A stretch of 64,000 nt of DNA. Origin: Gemmatimonadaceae bacterium (lineage in GTDB: Bacteria; Gemmatimonadota; Gemmatimonadetes; Gemmatimonadales; Gemmatimonadaceae). How positions within the stretch are numbered: the stretch's first letter is position 1; every line of letters begins with the position of its first letter. The DNA lies in the NCBI GenBank assembly GCA_020852815.1, contig JADZAN010000010.1, forward strand, positions 248,001-312,000. The letters run 5' to 3'. This document shows, piece by piece, positions 26,419 to 36,203 of this stretch. A model generated the notes under the pieces. That model made no database searches. It was not told where the DNA came from and saw only the letters and a list, made by a program, of their open reading frames with translations. The translations under genes and the position numbers were made by a program.

Positions 26419-27322
26419 GCTCGCCGTGGTCTGCGGCCCCACGGCCGCGGGGAAGTCGTCGCTGGCGCTCGCCCTCGCCGAGTCGTGCGGGCTCGGGATC
26501 GTGAGCGCCGACTCGCGCCAGGTGTACCGGGGCTTCGACATCGGCACCGCGAAGCCGAATGCCGCCGAACGTGCGCGCATCCCGCACGCCGGCATCGACG
26601 TGGCCGATCCCACGGAACGATACAGCGCCGCGCGATGGATGCAGGAGTTCGAGACCTGGCGCGAGGGGATCGAAGGCACTGGGCGCGCGGCGCTCGTCGT
26701 GGGCGGAACGGGACTCTACCTGCGCACGCTTACCGAACCGCTCTTCGAGGAGCCACCGCTCGATGACGAGGCGCGGCGCGCCCTCGATGACGAGTTGCAG
26801 CTGCTGGCGCTCGAGGAGCTGCGCGCGCGCTGCCAGTCGCTCGACCCCGCACGCGCGCACCTTGGGCGGACGCAGCTCCTGCGTGCCATCGAGGTGGCCA
26901 CGCTCACGGGGCGACCGATCTCGGCGTGGCATCGGGAGCGCGCACGCGACGCGCGGTACGATGCGCGATACCTCCTGGTGGACCCCGGAGTGCCGGCCCT
27001 GCACGCGCGCATCGTCCAGCGCGTCGACGCCATGCTCGACGACGGATGGGTGGACGAGGTGCGGCGGTTGATGCCGCAGGTGCCGGCCGATGCCCCGGCG
27101 TGGAACGCAACTGGCTACGACGCGATACGTCAGGTGGTGGATGGAACGCTGTCGCTGGGCATGGCGCGCGACCGGGTGATCGTTGCCACGCGGCAGTACG
27201 CCAAACGACAGCGCACCTGGTTCCGGCACCAACTGCCGGCGGCCCACGTTGTACGGCTGGATCCGTCCGATCCGGCGGCCAAGGAACGCGCGCTGGCGTG
27301 GTATCGCGACGCGACGCGCTAA
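26405..27322 (+). CDS. miaA: tRNA dimethylallyltransferase MiaA
   Basis: Transfers a dimethylallyl group to A37 of tRNAs that read UNN codons. Walker-type P-loop GPTAAGKS is near the N-terminus, followed by SADSRQVYRGFDIGTAKP and GGTGLYL, all MiaA hallmarks. I choose TTG 26405 (305 residues), which overlaps mutL by 14 nt and restores a normal N-terminal strand. GTG 26426 is in frame but would leave only a few residues before the P-loop. The mutL-miaA neighbourhood is conserved in many bacteria. Confidence 0.93.
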   Translation: MAVVRLAVVCGPTAAGKSSLALALAESCGLGIVSADSRQVYRGFDIGTAKPNAAERARIPHAGIDVADPTERYSAARWMQEFETWREGIEGTGRAALVVGGTGLYLRTLTEPLFEEPPLDDEARRALDDELQLLALEELRARCQSLDPARAHLGRTQLLRAIEVATLTGRPISAWHRERARDARYDARYLLVDPGVPALHARIVQRVDAMLDDGWVDEVRRLMPQVPADAPAWNATGYDAIRQVVDGTLSLGMARDRVIVATRQYAKRQRTWFRHQLPAAHVVRLDPSDPAAKERALAWYRDATR

Positions 27323-27343
27323 TCAATCGGAGGAGATGCGGCG

Positions 27344-28480
27344 GTGAAGATCGGCATTACCTGCTATCCGACATACGGCGGCTCCGGTGCTGTGGCGACG
27401 GAGCTGGGCATCGCGCTCGCCTCGCGCGGGCACGAGGTCCACTTCATCACGTACCAGCAGCCGTTCCGTCTCCCGTCGTTCCTTCCCGGCGTCTTCTTCC
27501 ACGAGGTCGATGTCGGCAAGTACCCGCTCTTCGAGTACCCGCCGTACGACCTCGCGCTCGCCGTGCGCATGCACGAGGTGGTCCTGTCGCACCAGCTCGA
27601 CCTGTTGCACGTGCATTACGCGGTGCCGCACGCCACCAGCGCGTGGATCGCGAAGGAGATGCTGCGCGAGAATGGCCACGACATCCAGGTCATCACCACG
27701 CTGCACGGCACCGACATCACGATCGTCGGGCAGGATCGCTCGTTCCACGCGATCACGAAGTTCTCGATCGAGAAGTCCGACCGGATCACCGCCGTCTCCA
27801 ACTTCCTCAAGGACGAGACGTTCTACGCCTTCGGGTGCGCCGGCTGCGACGTGGAAGTCATCCACAACTTCATCGACCCCGCGCTGTACAACCGCCAGGT
27901 GCACGGCGCGGTACTGCGCCAGCAGATGGGGCAGGGGGACCGCAAGATCCTCATGCACGTCTCAAACTTCCGGGCGGTGAAGCGCGTGCGCGACGTGATC
28001 CGCATCTTTGCCAAGGTGCACGCGGAGCTGCCGAGCACCCTCGTCATGGTCGGCGACGGCCCCGATCGCGACGATGCCGAGGAGGAGGCGCGCACACTCG
28101 GCGTCGACCGTGACGTGCACTTCCTGGGGAAGATCGAACAGGTCGCTCCGCTCCTCGCCAGCGCCGATCTCTTCCTCCTGCCGTCCAATCGGGAATCGTT
28201 CGGCCTCAGCGCGCTCGAGGCGCTGGCGTCTGGCGTCCCCGTCATCGGGTGCGACGTCGGCGGCCTTCCCGAGGTGGTGCGCGAAGGGGAGACGGGGGCG
28301 CTGCGCCCTCCCGCCGACGTGGACGGGATGGCCAGCGCGGCGCTGGAGATCCTCGGCGACCCGGTGCGCTGGTCGCAGATGAGTCGACTGGCCGCTGCCG
28401 ACGCGCGAGAGCGCTTCTCGCAGGACGCCGTGGTGGCGCAGTACGAGGCGTTGTACCTCTCCACCCTCGCTCGGCGATAG
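27344..28480 (+). CDS. bshA: BshA-like glycosyltransferase (N-acetylglucosaminyl L-malate synthase)
   Basis: GT4-family enzyme. In bacillithiol-producing bacteria BshA joins GlcNAc from UDP-GlcNAc to L-malate, the first step of bacillithiol synthesis. The start CYPTYGGSGAVATELG is the BshA signature, HGTDIT and the nucleotide-sugar site ESFGLSALEALASGVPVIG (near 285-303) are intact, and 378 residues is the family length. GTG start with a strong GGAGGAGA ribosome-binding site 7 nt upstream. No bshB or bshC is in the window, so pathway assignment rests on sequence resemblance. Alternative: a related GT4 enzyme. Confidence 0.85.
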   Translation: MKIGITCYPTYGGSGAVATELGIALASRGHEVHFITYQQPFRLPSFLPGVFFHEVDVGKYPLFEYPPYDLALAVRMHEVVLSHQLDLLHVHYAVPHATSAWIAKEMLRENGHDIQVITTLHGTDITIVGQDRSFHAITKFSIEKSDRITAVSNFLKDETFYAFGCAGCDVEVIHNFIDPALYNRQVHGAVLRQQMGQGDRKILMHVSNFRAVKRVRDVIRIFAKVHAELPSTLVMVGDGPDRDDAEEEARTLGVDRDVHFLGKIEQVAPLLASADLFLLPSNRESFGLSALEALASGVPVIGCDVGGLPEVVREGETGALRPPADVDGMASAALEILGDPVRWSQMSRLAAADARERFSQDAVVAQYEALYLSTLARR

Positions 28481-28585
28481 ATTGCCGCCCGTTCCGATGC
28501 GCCAGTGGCTTGGCGATGGCCGGCTGGCTCCGGCTGGCGCCGGCCGTCGGCTGCAGCCTCGTTTCCCTCGTGATTCGACCAGCGC

Positions 28586-29386
28586 GTGACCGTCTTCCAA
28601 GCGATCGTCCTTGGCGTCCTGCAAGGGTTGGCCGAGTTCCTTCCCATCAGCTCCTCGGCGCACCTCGCGCTGGCGCCCTGGGCATTCGGATGGAAGGACC
28701 CGGGGTTGGCGTTCGACGTCGCGTTGCACCTGGGGACGCTCGTGACTGTGCTGTGGTACTTCCGGAAGGAGTGGGGGGCGCTGACGCTCTCCGCCTTCTC
28801 GATCCTGCGACAGCGCGCCGTCCGCACGCCTGACGAGTGGCGGCTGGTCTATCTCATCATCGGGACGGTGCCGGCGGCGATTGCCGGGCTCCTGCTCGAG
28901 GACATTGCCGAGACGACGTTTCGGGCACCGGCGCTGATGGCGACGACGCTGATGATCATGGGGGTGATCCTGTGGACCTCGGATCGTTTGTCGTCGCAGC
29001 AGCGGGCGCTGGACGAGATGACGTGGCGTGATGCCCTCCTCATCGGCCTGGCCCAGGCGTGTGCGCTCGTCCCGGGCTTCTCGCGTTCGGGGTCGACCAT
29101 CACCGGTGCCCGCCTCCTCAAGTTCGATCGCACCAGCGCAGCGGTCTTCTCCTTCTTGCTCAGCATGCCCGTCACCGCGGCCGCGGCGCTGCTCAAGGTG
29201 CCCGACGCTTTGCGCGAGGGAGTCTCGGCGCCCCTCGTCGTCGGCGTCGTGTCGGCGGCGGTGAGTTCATGGTTCGCCATCTCGATCCTGCTCAAGTACG
29301 TCTCGCGCCACTCCTTCGGCGTCTTCGCCATCTATCGCCTCGCGTTAGGCGTGGCGATCCTGGCGCTGATCGCGCAGCGCGGCTAG
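28586..29386 (+). CDS. uppP: Undecaprenyl-diphosphatase UppP (BacA)
   Basis: Integral membrane phosphatase that regenerates undecaprenyl phosphate for cell-wall synthesis. Both active-site signatures are present: QGLAEFLPISSSAH (about 13-26) and PGFSRSGSTI (about 161-170), within seven to eight hydrophobic helices. 266 residues, GTG start. Reported to confer low-level bacitracin tolerance when abundant in other bacteria. birA follows after 3 nt, so the two are cotranscribed. Confidence 0.95.
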   Translation: MTVFQAIVLGVLQGLAEFLPISSSAHLALAPWAFGWKDPGLAFDVALHLGTLVTVLWYFRKEWGALTLSAFSILRQRAVRTPDEWRLVYLIIGTVPAAIAGLLLEDIAETTFRAPALMATTLMIMGVILWTSDRLSSQQRALDEMTWRDALLIGLAQACALVPGFSRSGSTITGARLLKFDRTSAAVFSFLLSMPVTAAAALLKVPDALREGVSAPLVVGVVSAAVSSWFAISILLKYVSRHSFGVFAIYRLALGVAILALIAQRG

Positions 29387-29389
29387 CGC

Positions 29390-30307
29390 ATGCTCGAGCG
29401 ACCCATCGATCGAGGCCACGGCGTACCGCATCGTCCGGCGTTCGACGCGTGGCGCTGGCACCCGAGCGAGGCGTGCGCCGCCCTGGCCCGCCGCCTGAAC
29501 CTCCCGCGCGTGGCGTGGCTCGCCGAGGCGACGTCGACGATGGACGTCGCCGAGCAGCTGGCGAGGGAAGGGGCGGCGGGAGGGACGCTCGTCCTTGCCG
29601 ACGCGCAGACGGCCGGCCGGGGGCGCGGCGGTCGCGCCTGGGCCTCGCCACCGGCAACGGGGTTGTGGATGACGCTCATCGAGCGCCCGCTGGTTGCCAC
29701 CGGGCTCGATGTGCTCTCGCTGCGCGTGGGGCTGCGCGCCGCCAGCGCTCTCGATCGCTTCGCCGACGCCCCCATCGCCCTCAAGTGGCCCAACGACCTC
29801 CTCCTCCCGGCGGGGAAGTTGGGGGGGATTCTCGTCGAGGCGCGCTGGCGCGAGCACCGCCCCGAGTGGGTCGCCATGGGGATCGGCATCAACCTGCTGA
29901 AGCCTCCCGTGGCGGGGAGCGCGGCACTCGGCGTCTTGCCAGGGGTGCCGTCGGCTGCAACACCTGGCGCCGCGTCAGGCGATGCGGCGTCAGGCGAAGC
30001 GGCGTCCGGCGAGGGCGCGTCAGGCGACGCCTCGGGAAATGCGGCGCGCTACGCGACGCTGCGCGACGCCGTGCTCGGCGAGTTGGTGCCGGCGGTGCGC
30101 GCCGCGGCGGCGGCCGACGGGCCGCTGACGGACGAGGAAATGGAGGCGTTCGCGCGGCGCGACTGGGCGCGCGGCCGCCGGGTAACGTCGCCACATGCGG
30201 GAACGGTCGCCGGCCTCTCGGCGACCGGCGCGGTACTCATCGAGACCTCAGGCGGGATTGTCGCCTGCCGATCGGGGTCGCTCGTCCTCGAGGGAGGGAG
30301 CGCATGA
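29390..30307 (+). CDS. birA: Biotin--[acetyl-CoA-carboxylase] ligase
   Basis: Attaches biotin to carboxylase carrier protein through biotinyl-5'-AMP. The catalytic signature GRGRGGRAWAS (about 75-85), KWPNDL and GKLGGILVE are present. No N-terminal helix-turn-helix, so it is a group I ligase without repressor function. An insertion of five-residue repeats (AASGD-like, residues about 194-213) separates the central domain from the C-terminal SH3-like domain. It is encoded by 15-bp DNA repeats and is likely an unstructured linker. The stop overlaps the coaX ATG by 4 nt. Confidence 0.92.
   Translation: MLERPIDRGHGVPHRPAFDAWRWHPSEACAALARRLNLPRVAWLAEATSTMDVAEQLAREGAAGGTLVLADAQTAGRGRGGRAWASPPATGLWMTLIERPLVATGLDVLSLRVGLRAASALDRFADAPIALKWPNDLLLPAGKLGGILVEARWREHRPEWVAMGIGINLLKPPVAGSAALGVLPGVPSAATPGAASGDAASGEAASGEGASGDASGNAARYATLRDAVLGELVPAVRAAAAADGPLTDEEMEAFARRDWARGRRVTSPHAGTVAGLSATGAVLIETSGGIVACRSGSLVLEGGSA
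29969..30028 (+). repeat. Four tandem 15-bp repeats within birA
   Basis: Four in-frame units resembling GCGGCGTCAGGCGAA encode Ala-Ala-Ser-Gly-Asp/Glu. They begin at 29969, 29984, 29999 and 30014, with a partial fifth after. Multiples of three keep the frame, so copy number could vary without breaking birA. Confidence 0.85.
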
Positions 30308-31086
30308 TCCTCGTTTTCGATGTCGGCAACACCGAGACCACCGTCGGCCTCTTTGCCGGCGACGCGCTGCGCGCCCATTGGCGCATCACCACCGACGCCA
30401 CGCGCACACCGGACGAGATTGCCCTCACGCTGCAGGGCCTCCTCGCGTCGCGCAGCATCGCCGCCCGCGAGATCGTGGGGGCCGCCATTGGCTCCGTCGT
30501 CCCCGCGATGACCGATCCCCTGGGCGAGGCGTGTGTCCTCCTTTGCGGAGTGGTCCCCGTTACCGTCGACGCGCGCTCGAAGCTTCCCATCGTGCTCGAC
30601 GTCCTCGAGCCGCTCACCGTGGGGGCCGACCGGATCATCAACACGCTGGCCGCGTCGCGGCTGTACCAGTCGGATACCATCGTCGTCGATCTCGGCACCG
30701 CCACGACGTACGACTGCATCACCGCCGACGGCGTCTTCCTGGGCGGAGTGATTGCACCTGGCGTGCGGACGTCGGCGGAGACGTTGTTCCGCCGCACATC
30801 CAAGCTCCCCGCGACCGAGCTGGTCGCGCCGTCGCGCGTGATCGGGCGGCGTACCGAGGAGTGCATTCGGTCGGGCGTGGTGCTCGGAGCGGCCGACGCG
30901 GTCGATGGTTTGGTGCGCCGCATCAAGGGCGAATGGCCCACGCCGCGCGTGCCCATCGTGATTGCGACCGGTGGCCTGGCCCCGATGATCGCGCCGCTCT
31001 GCCAGACCGTCGATCGCGTGGAGCCGACGCTCACGCTGGTCGGGCTGCGCCTCGCCTACGAGCTCCTTCGAGCCGGCGCCGCCTGA
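30304..31086 (+). CDS. coaX: Type III pantothenate kinase CoaX
   Basis: Phosphorylates pantothenate in the first step of coenzyme A synthesis. It belongs to the acetate-kinase/Hsp70-like fold. The phosphate loop DVGNTETTVGLF is at about 6-17, then GADRIINTLAA and DLGTATTYD (about 131-139), all CoaX hallmarks. 260 residues. The ATG start overlaps the birA stop (ATGA), the common birA-coaX pairing. The longer upstream frame only shadows birA. CoaX enzymes are typically insensitive to CoA feedback. Confidence 0.95.
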   Translation: MILVFDVGNTETTVGLFAGDALRAHWRITTDATRTPDEIALTLQGLLASRSIAAREIVGAAIGSVVPAMTDPLGEACVLLCGVVPVTVDARSKLPIVLDVLEPLTVGADRIINTLAASRLYQSDTIVVDLGTATTYDCITADGVFLGGVIAPGVRTSAETLFRRTSKLPATELVAPSRVIGRRTEECIRSGVVLGAADAVDGLVRRIKGEWPTPRVPIVIATGGLAPMIAPLCQTVDRVEPTLTLVGLRLAYELLRAGAA

Positions 31087-31249
31087 CGCGAGCTGGCGCC
31101 CAATAGCGCGCGGAGTACTGCGTGCATTGCACCTCTCGGCGCGTGACGAGCGGCGCGCGTAACTTGCTGACTGGCAGTCGGTTGCGTGCTTGGCGGTGGC
31201 GCAGGTTGCGAGGTGAGGCGCGCTCGGTGGGGAGGCGTCCCAAATCCCC

Positions 31250-31278
31250 TTGACCACCCTTGCGGGCGCTCCTAAGTT
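31250..31278 (+). promoter_or_regulatory. Sigma70-type promoter of groES-groL
   Basis: TTGACC (31250-31255) and TAAGTT (31273-31278) with 17-nt spacing. The predicted start near 31285 lies at the edge of the CIRCE inverted repeat, the usual HrcA-repressed layout. Confidence 0.8.
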
Positions 31279-31287
31279 CACCTCCCG

Positions 31288-31314
31288 TTAGCACTCACGG
31301 ACCGTGAGTGCCAC
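31288..31314 (+). promoter_or_regulatory. CIRCE operator (HrcA-binding site)
   Basis: Left arm TTAGCACTC (31288-31296) is a perfect CIRCE half. After the standard 9-nt spacer, the right arm GAGTGCCAC (31306-31314) matches GAGTGCTAA in its first six bases and then diverges. HrcA repression of groESL with heat induction is expected. hrcA itself is not in the window. Confidence 0.9.
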
Positions 31315-31371
31315 GACGCAGAGAATCGCCAGTTTCTCTCAACCAGACCCAGAGAAGGAGGGTTGTTCGCT

Positions 31372-31677
31372 ATGAGCACGAAGAGCGCGACCAAGGTCGC
31401 TCCGCTCGCCGATCGTGTGGTCGTGAAGCCGCTCGAGGAGGCCGAGACGATGCGCGGGGGGCTGTACATCCCCGACACCGCCAAGGAGAAGCCGCAGCAG
31501 GGTGAGATCGTGGCCGTTGGCCCCGGCCGCTACGAGGATGGCAAGCGCGTGCCGCTCGACGTCCAGGTGGGCAACCGGGTGCTGTACGGCAAGTACAGCG
31601 GGACCGAGGTGACGGTCGATGGCGACTCGCTCCTCATCCTTCGCGAGTCCGACATCCTCGCGATCATCAACAGCTAA
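31372..31677 (+). CDS. groES: Co-chaperonin GroES (Hsp10)
   Basis: Heptameric lid of the GroEL chamber. 101 residues from the ATG at 31372, preceded by a perfect AAGGAGG (31355-31361) 10 nt upstream, which rules out the in-frame TTG at 31363. Family features are [15 protein letters not shown], the mobile loop [20 protein letters not shown] and the C-terminal ESDILAIIN. Expressed from a sigma70 promoter with a CIRCE operator. groL follows after 124 nt that include a degraded copy of the dispersed repeat. Confidence 0.97.
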   Translation: MSTKSATKVAPLADRVVVKPLEEAETMRGGLYIPDTAKEKPQQGEIVAVGPGRYEDGKRVPLDVQVGNRVLYGKYSGTEVTVDGDSLLILRESDILAIINS

Positions 31678-31680
31678 GAC

Positions 31681-31713
31681 GGACGGGAGACGGGGGATGG
31701 GGGACGGGAGTTC
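31681..31713 (+). repeat. Hairpin-less remnant of the dispersed element between groES and groL
   Basis: This stretch (GGACGGGAGACGGGGGA, then TGGGGGACGGGAG) matches both flanks of the element at 33441-33491, but lacks the central AAGCTTGCCCCAGCGAAGGC hairpin part. It looks like a clean internal deletion, or an ancestral form without the hairpin. Confidence 0.65.
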
Positions 31714-31771
31714 GGCGGCGCACGGCGCCTGACCGACTCGCCATCTCCGGGTCCAGCCGCTCCCTGCCTAA

Positions 31772-33436
<1,665 letters not shown>

Positions 33437-33440
33437 GGGC

Positions 33441-33491
33441 GGACGGGAGACGGGGGAAAGCTTGCCCCAGCGAAGGCTGGGGGGGGACGGG
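33441..33491 (+). repeat. Dispersed intergenic hairpin element, copy after groL
   Basis: Near-identical (two or three mismatches by eye) to the reverse complement of 10746-10793. The core GCCCCAGC-GAAG-GCTGGGG forms the same 7-bp hairpin. It is flanked by two direct ACGGGAG copies (33443-33449 and 33486-33492). It begins only 4 nt after the groL stop, and the groL terminator lies a further 72 nt downstream. Confidence 0.8.
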
Positions 33492-33563
33492 AGTGCCGGC
33501 GCGCTCACGCGCGCCGGCGAGTGCCTGGGACCGCGATCCCCTAGCTGTCATCGCACTCCAAAC

Positions 33564-33596
33564 GACAAAGGGCGCCGCATCGCGGCGCCCTTTGTC
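33564..33596. terminator. Bidirectional terminator between groL and carbonic anhydrase gene
   Basis: Perfect 15-bp stem GACAAAGGGCGCCGC / GCGGCGCCCTTTGTC with a 3-nt ATC loop, between convergent genes. The A/T-containing outer pairs supply AAA/TTT on both strands, suiting a two-way terminator. Confidence 0.9.
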
Positions 33597-33620
33597 ACTC
33601 CCGTCTCCCGTCACCCGTCC

Positions 33621-34268
33621 CTAGAACCCCACGCTCTTCCGGTCCGACTCCAGCAGCGTGCGCGCGGTCTCGGGGCTGTCGACGCTCAGGACGAGCTTCC
33701 GCAGCAGGCCGTCCTTGATGTCGTAGACCAGGCCGTGGAGCAGGGGGCGACGGCCGCGCTTCCATGCGCCTTGCACGATCGGCGTGCGCGAGAGCTGGTG
33801 CACCTGACGGAGCACATTCAACTCCGTGAGGCGGTCGGCGCGGCGGTCGTCGTCGGGGAGCGCGTCGAGTTCGTCCTTGTGGCGCCTGACGAGCTCGCGG
33901 ACCCCCGCCAGCCAGTGATCGACCAGGCCGAACGAGGCGTCGCTCATGGCCGCCTTCACGCCCCCGCACCCCAGGTGGCCGCAGACGATCACGTGCTTCA
34001 CGTCGAGCACGTCAACCGCGTACTGCAGCACCGAGAGGAGGTTCAGGTCGGCCGGCATTGCCTGGTTGGCAATGTTGCGGTGCACGAACATCTCGCCCGG
34101 CGCCACACCGGTGAGCATCTCGATGGGGACGCGCGAGTCGGCGCAGCCGATGAAGAGAAAGTGCGGTTCCTGCTTTTCCGCGCGGCGACGGAAGAAGTCG
34201 GGGTCGCTCGCCGTGATCTCTTCGACGAAGCGCTTGTTGTTCTCGAACAGGCGTTGGAGGTTGTTCAC
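33621..34268 (-). CDS. Beta-class carbonic anhydrase
   Basis: Zinc enzyme interconverting CO2 and bicarbonate. The metal and catalytic residues fall exactly where they do in E. coli Can: Cys42, Asp44, Arg46 (GCADSRV), His98 and Cys101 (CGHLGCGG). 215 residues, cytosolic, GTG start. Lies 50 nt downstream of the SulP transporter gene on the same strand, so a bicarbonate uptake and hydration pair is likely. The gap between them carries a GTTAGGC heptamer. Confidence 0.95.
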   Translation of the reverse strand: MNNLQRLFENNKRFVEEITASDPDFFRRRAEKQEPHFLFIGCADSRVPIEMLTGVAPGEMFVHRNIANQAMPADLNLLSVLQYAVDVLDVKHVIVCGHLGCGGVKAAMSDASFGLVDHWLAGVRELVRRHKDELDALPDDDRRADRLTELNVLRQVHQLSRTPIVQGAWKRGRRPLLHGLVYDIKDGLLRKLVLSVDSPETARTLLESDRKSVGF

Positions 34269-34318
34269 GAGGCGTTAGGCAGGAGCGAGGGAAGTGGGCA
34301 GCGGACGTCGGTACCTGA

Positions 34319-36028
34319 TCAGTGCCCGGGCATGATGGATTGTTCCGGCAGTCCCACGAGGCGGAGCTCGATGCGGCGCAGCCGCGCCGTTTCGCCGTAC
34401 TCGTAGATCAGCTCGAGGACGTCATGGTCGATCCGCTTGCAGTTGCGCCCATCGATCTCGATGCGACTCCCCGGCGGCATCGCCTCCAGCGTCGTGGCGA
34501 GCGAGGCCTTGTTGAGGAAGTTCACGTTGTCGTTGAGCCGCAGTCGCGTCAGCACACTCCCCTTGGGACTCACCACGCTGAAGCATGGCGCCTTGAGGTG
34601 CTCGATGAGGACGAAGGTGAGGCCTACCGCCAGCCCGACACCAATCCCCACCAGCAGGTCGGTGAGCAGGATGGCGACGACGGTGATCACGAACGGAATG
34701 AACTGGAACAACCCCTGCGACCACGCGTGTCGCAGCAGGCGAGGGTGCGCGAGCTTGAAGCCGGTATAGAGCAGGATCGCGGCGAGCGGCGCCACGGGAA
34801 CGAGGTTCAGCACCGCGGGAATCGTCAGGGCCGCGGTCAGGAGGAGCCCGCCATGAAGGATCGCCGACCACTTGGTGCGCGCCCCCGCGTCCACGTTCGC
34901 CGCGCTCCGGACGATCACCCCCGTTACCGGGAGCCCGCCCACGAGCCCCGACAGCGAGTTGCCGATTCCCTGGGCGACCAGTTCCCGGTTGGTCGACGGT
35001 TCGCGCCGATACGGATCGATGCGGTTGGTGGCGCTCAGCGACAGGAGCGACTCGAGGCTCGCCACCACGCCGATGGTCACGGCAATGCGCCACACGTCCG
35101 GGTTGGCGATCGCCGCCCAGTCCGGGACGACGAAGAGCGCCGACAGCTCCTCGAAGGAACGGGCGACCGGGAGCGACACGAGGTGCCCTTCCGTCAGTTG
35201 CAACGACGGGGCGACGGTCGCGAACAGCGAGTTCAGCACCGTGGCCAGCACCACCACCGCCAGCGGACCGGGAAGGAGCTTGAGCTTCTTGAGGCGCGTC
35301 TTGTCCCACACGATCAGCAGGACGAGCGCCAGAGTGCTGAGCAGCAGCGCCCCCGGATGAATGCGCTCCAGCGCGGTGCCGAGCGACGAAAACGTCGTCT
35401 CGGCGTTCGACTGCCGGAACGCTTCATCGCCCTGGAAGTTGGCGTCGTACCCCAGCGCGTGCGGGATCTGCTTGAGGATGAGGATGATGCCGATGGACGC
35501 CAGCATCCCCTTGATGACCGCCATCGGCACCACGTACCCAATCACCCCTGCGCCCACGAGGCCCAGCACCACCTGCAGCACCCCGGCCAGCACCACCGAG
35601 ACGAGAAAGGCGCGGAAGGAGCCCAGCGTGGCGATGGCACTCAGCACGATGGCGGTGAGCCCGGCGGCGGGGCCGCTCACCATCAGTTGCGACTGCGAGA
35701 TGAAGCCCACCACCAGCCCGCCGATGATCCCCGAGATGATCCCCGAGAAGAGCGGAGCCCCCGATGCCAGCGCGATACCGAGGCAGAGAGGGACGGCGAT
35801 CAGGAAGACCACGACTGACGCCGGGACGTCGGCGCGCCACGTCTCCGAGAAGCGGAAGCTCTCGGTCTCACCCCCGTCGTCGTCCGGGCCCGGAGTCCGA
35901 TCCCCGAAGATGGAGAGCACCGAAACGGGCATCATCTGCAGCGGACGCGCCGGCTCGCCCTCGTGGGATGACGATGGCGCTCGATTGGATTGGGCCTGAG
36001 GCTCGGCGGGTTCTGTGGTCGTGGCCAT
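34319..36028 (-). CDS. SulP-family anion transporter with STAS domain, probably bicarbonate
   Basis: About 45 polar residues precede a large membrane domain of 10-14 helices (about 60-440, with PAAGLTAIVLSAI and the GLVGGLPVTGVIVRSAANVDAG stretch) and a short C-terminal STAS domain (about 460-560, with IEIDGRNCKRIDHDVLELI). SulP proteins carry sulfate, bicarbonate or other anions. The cotranscribed carbonic anhydrase downstream favours bicarbonate (BicA-like), by context only. ATG start. A possible promoter and an inverted repeat (36058-36082) lie upstream. Confidence 0.88.
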   Translation of the reverse strand: MATTTEPAEPQAQSNRAPSSSHEGEPARPLQMMPVSVLSIFGDRTPGPDDDGGETESFRFSETWRADVPASVVVFLIAVPLCLGIALASGAPLFSGIISGIIGGLVVGFISQSQLMVSGPAAGLTAIVLSAIATLGSFRAFLVSVVLAGVLQVVLGLVGAGVIGYVVPMAVIKGMLASIGIILILKQIPHALGYDANFQGDEAFRQSNAETTFSSLGTALERIHPGALLLSTLALVLLIVWDKTRLKKLKLLPGPLAVVVLATVLNSLFATVAPSLQLTEGHLVSLPVARSFEELSALFVVPDWAAIANPDVWRIAVTIGVVASLESLLSLSATNRIDPYRREPSTNRELVAQGIGNSLSGLVGGLPVTGVIVRSAANVDAGARTKWSAILHGGLLLTAALTIPAVLNLVPVAPLAAILLYTGFKLAHPRLLRHAWSQGLFQFIPFVITVVAILLTDLLVGIGVGLAVGLTFVLIEHLKAPCFSVVSPKGSVLTRLRLNDNVNFLNKASLATTLEAMPPGSRIEIDGRNCKRIDHDVLELIYEYGETARLRRIELRLVGLPEQSIMPGH

Positions 36029-36057
36029 GGCGTCGGCGTCAGCGTTTTGGGGGGCGG

Positions 36058-36082
36058 TGGATCGACAATCACGATCGATCCA
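36058..36082 (-). promoter_or_regulatory. Inverted repeat upstream of SulP gene (candidate operator)
   Basis: TGGATCGA (36058-36065) and TCGATCCA (36075-36082) are exact reverse complements 9 nt apart, 30 nt before the SulP start codon. A weak minus-strand TTGAGA/TAAGAA pair with 18-nt spacing lies just upstream (-10 at 36098-36103), which would place the repeat near +9 to +33. Confidence 0.45.
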
Positions 36083-36203
36083 ATCGGCGTTAGCAAATTC
36101 TTAATGCCTTGGTAGCCCCTTTCTCAAGTCCCTGCGCGATCTCGGATTTCACCAGCGCCTGAGGTTCCCCCCCGACCAAGGGGGGCCGAGGCGACCCCGC
36201 CAA

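Noticed and set aside
29059-30303. Long upstream extension of the coaX frame
   Set aside because: Overlaps birA and uppP completely; the coaX domain starts at the ATG overlapping the birA stop.
34322-35818. 498-residue plus-strand open frame opposite the SulP gene
   Set aside because: Charged low-complexity sequence; the minus-strand frame has clear membrane helices and a STAS domain.
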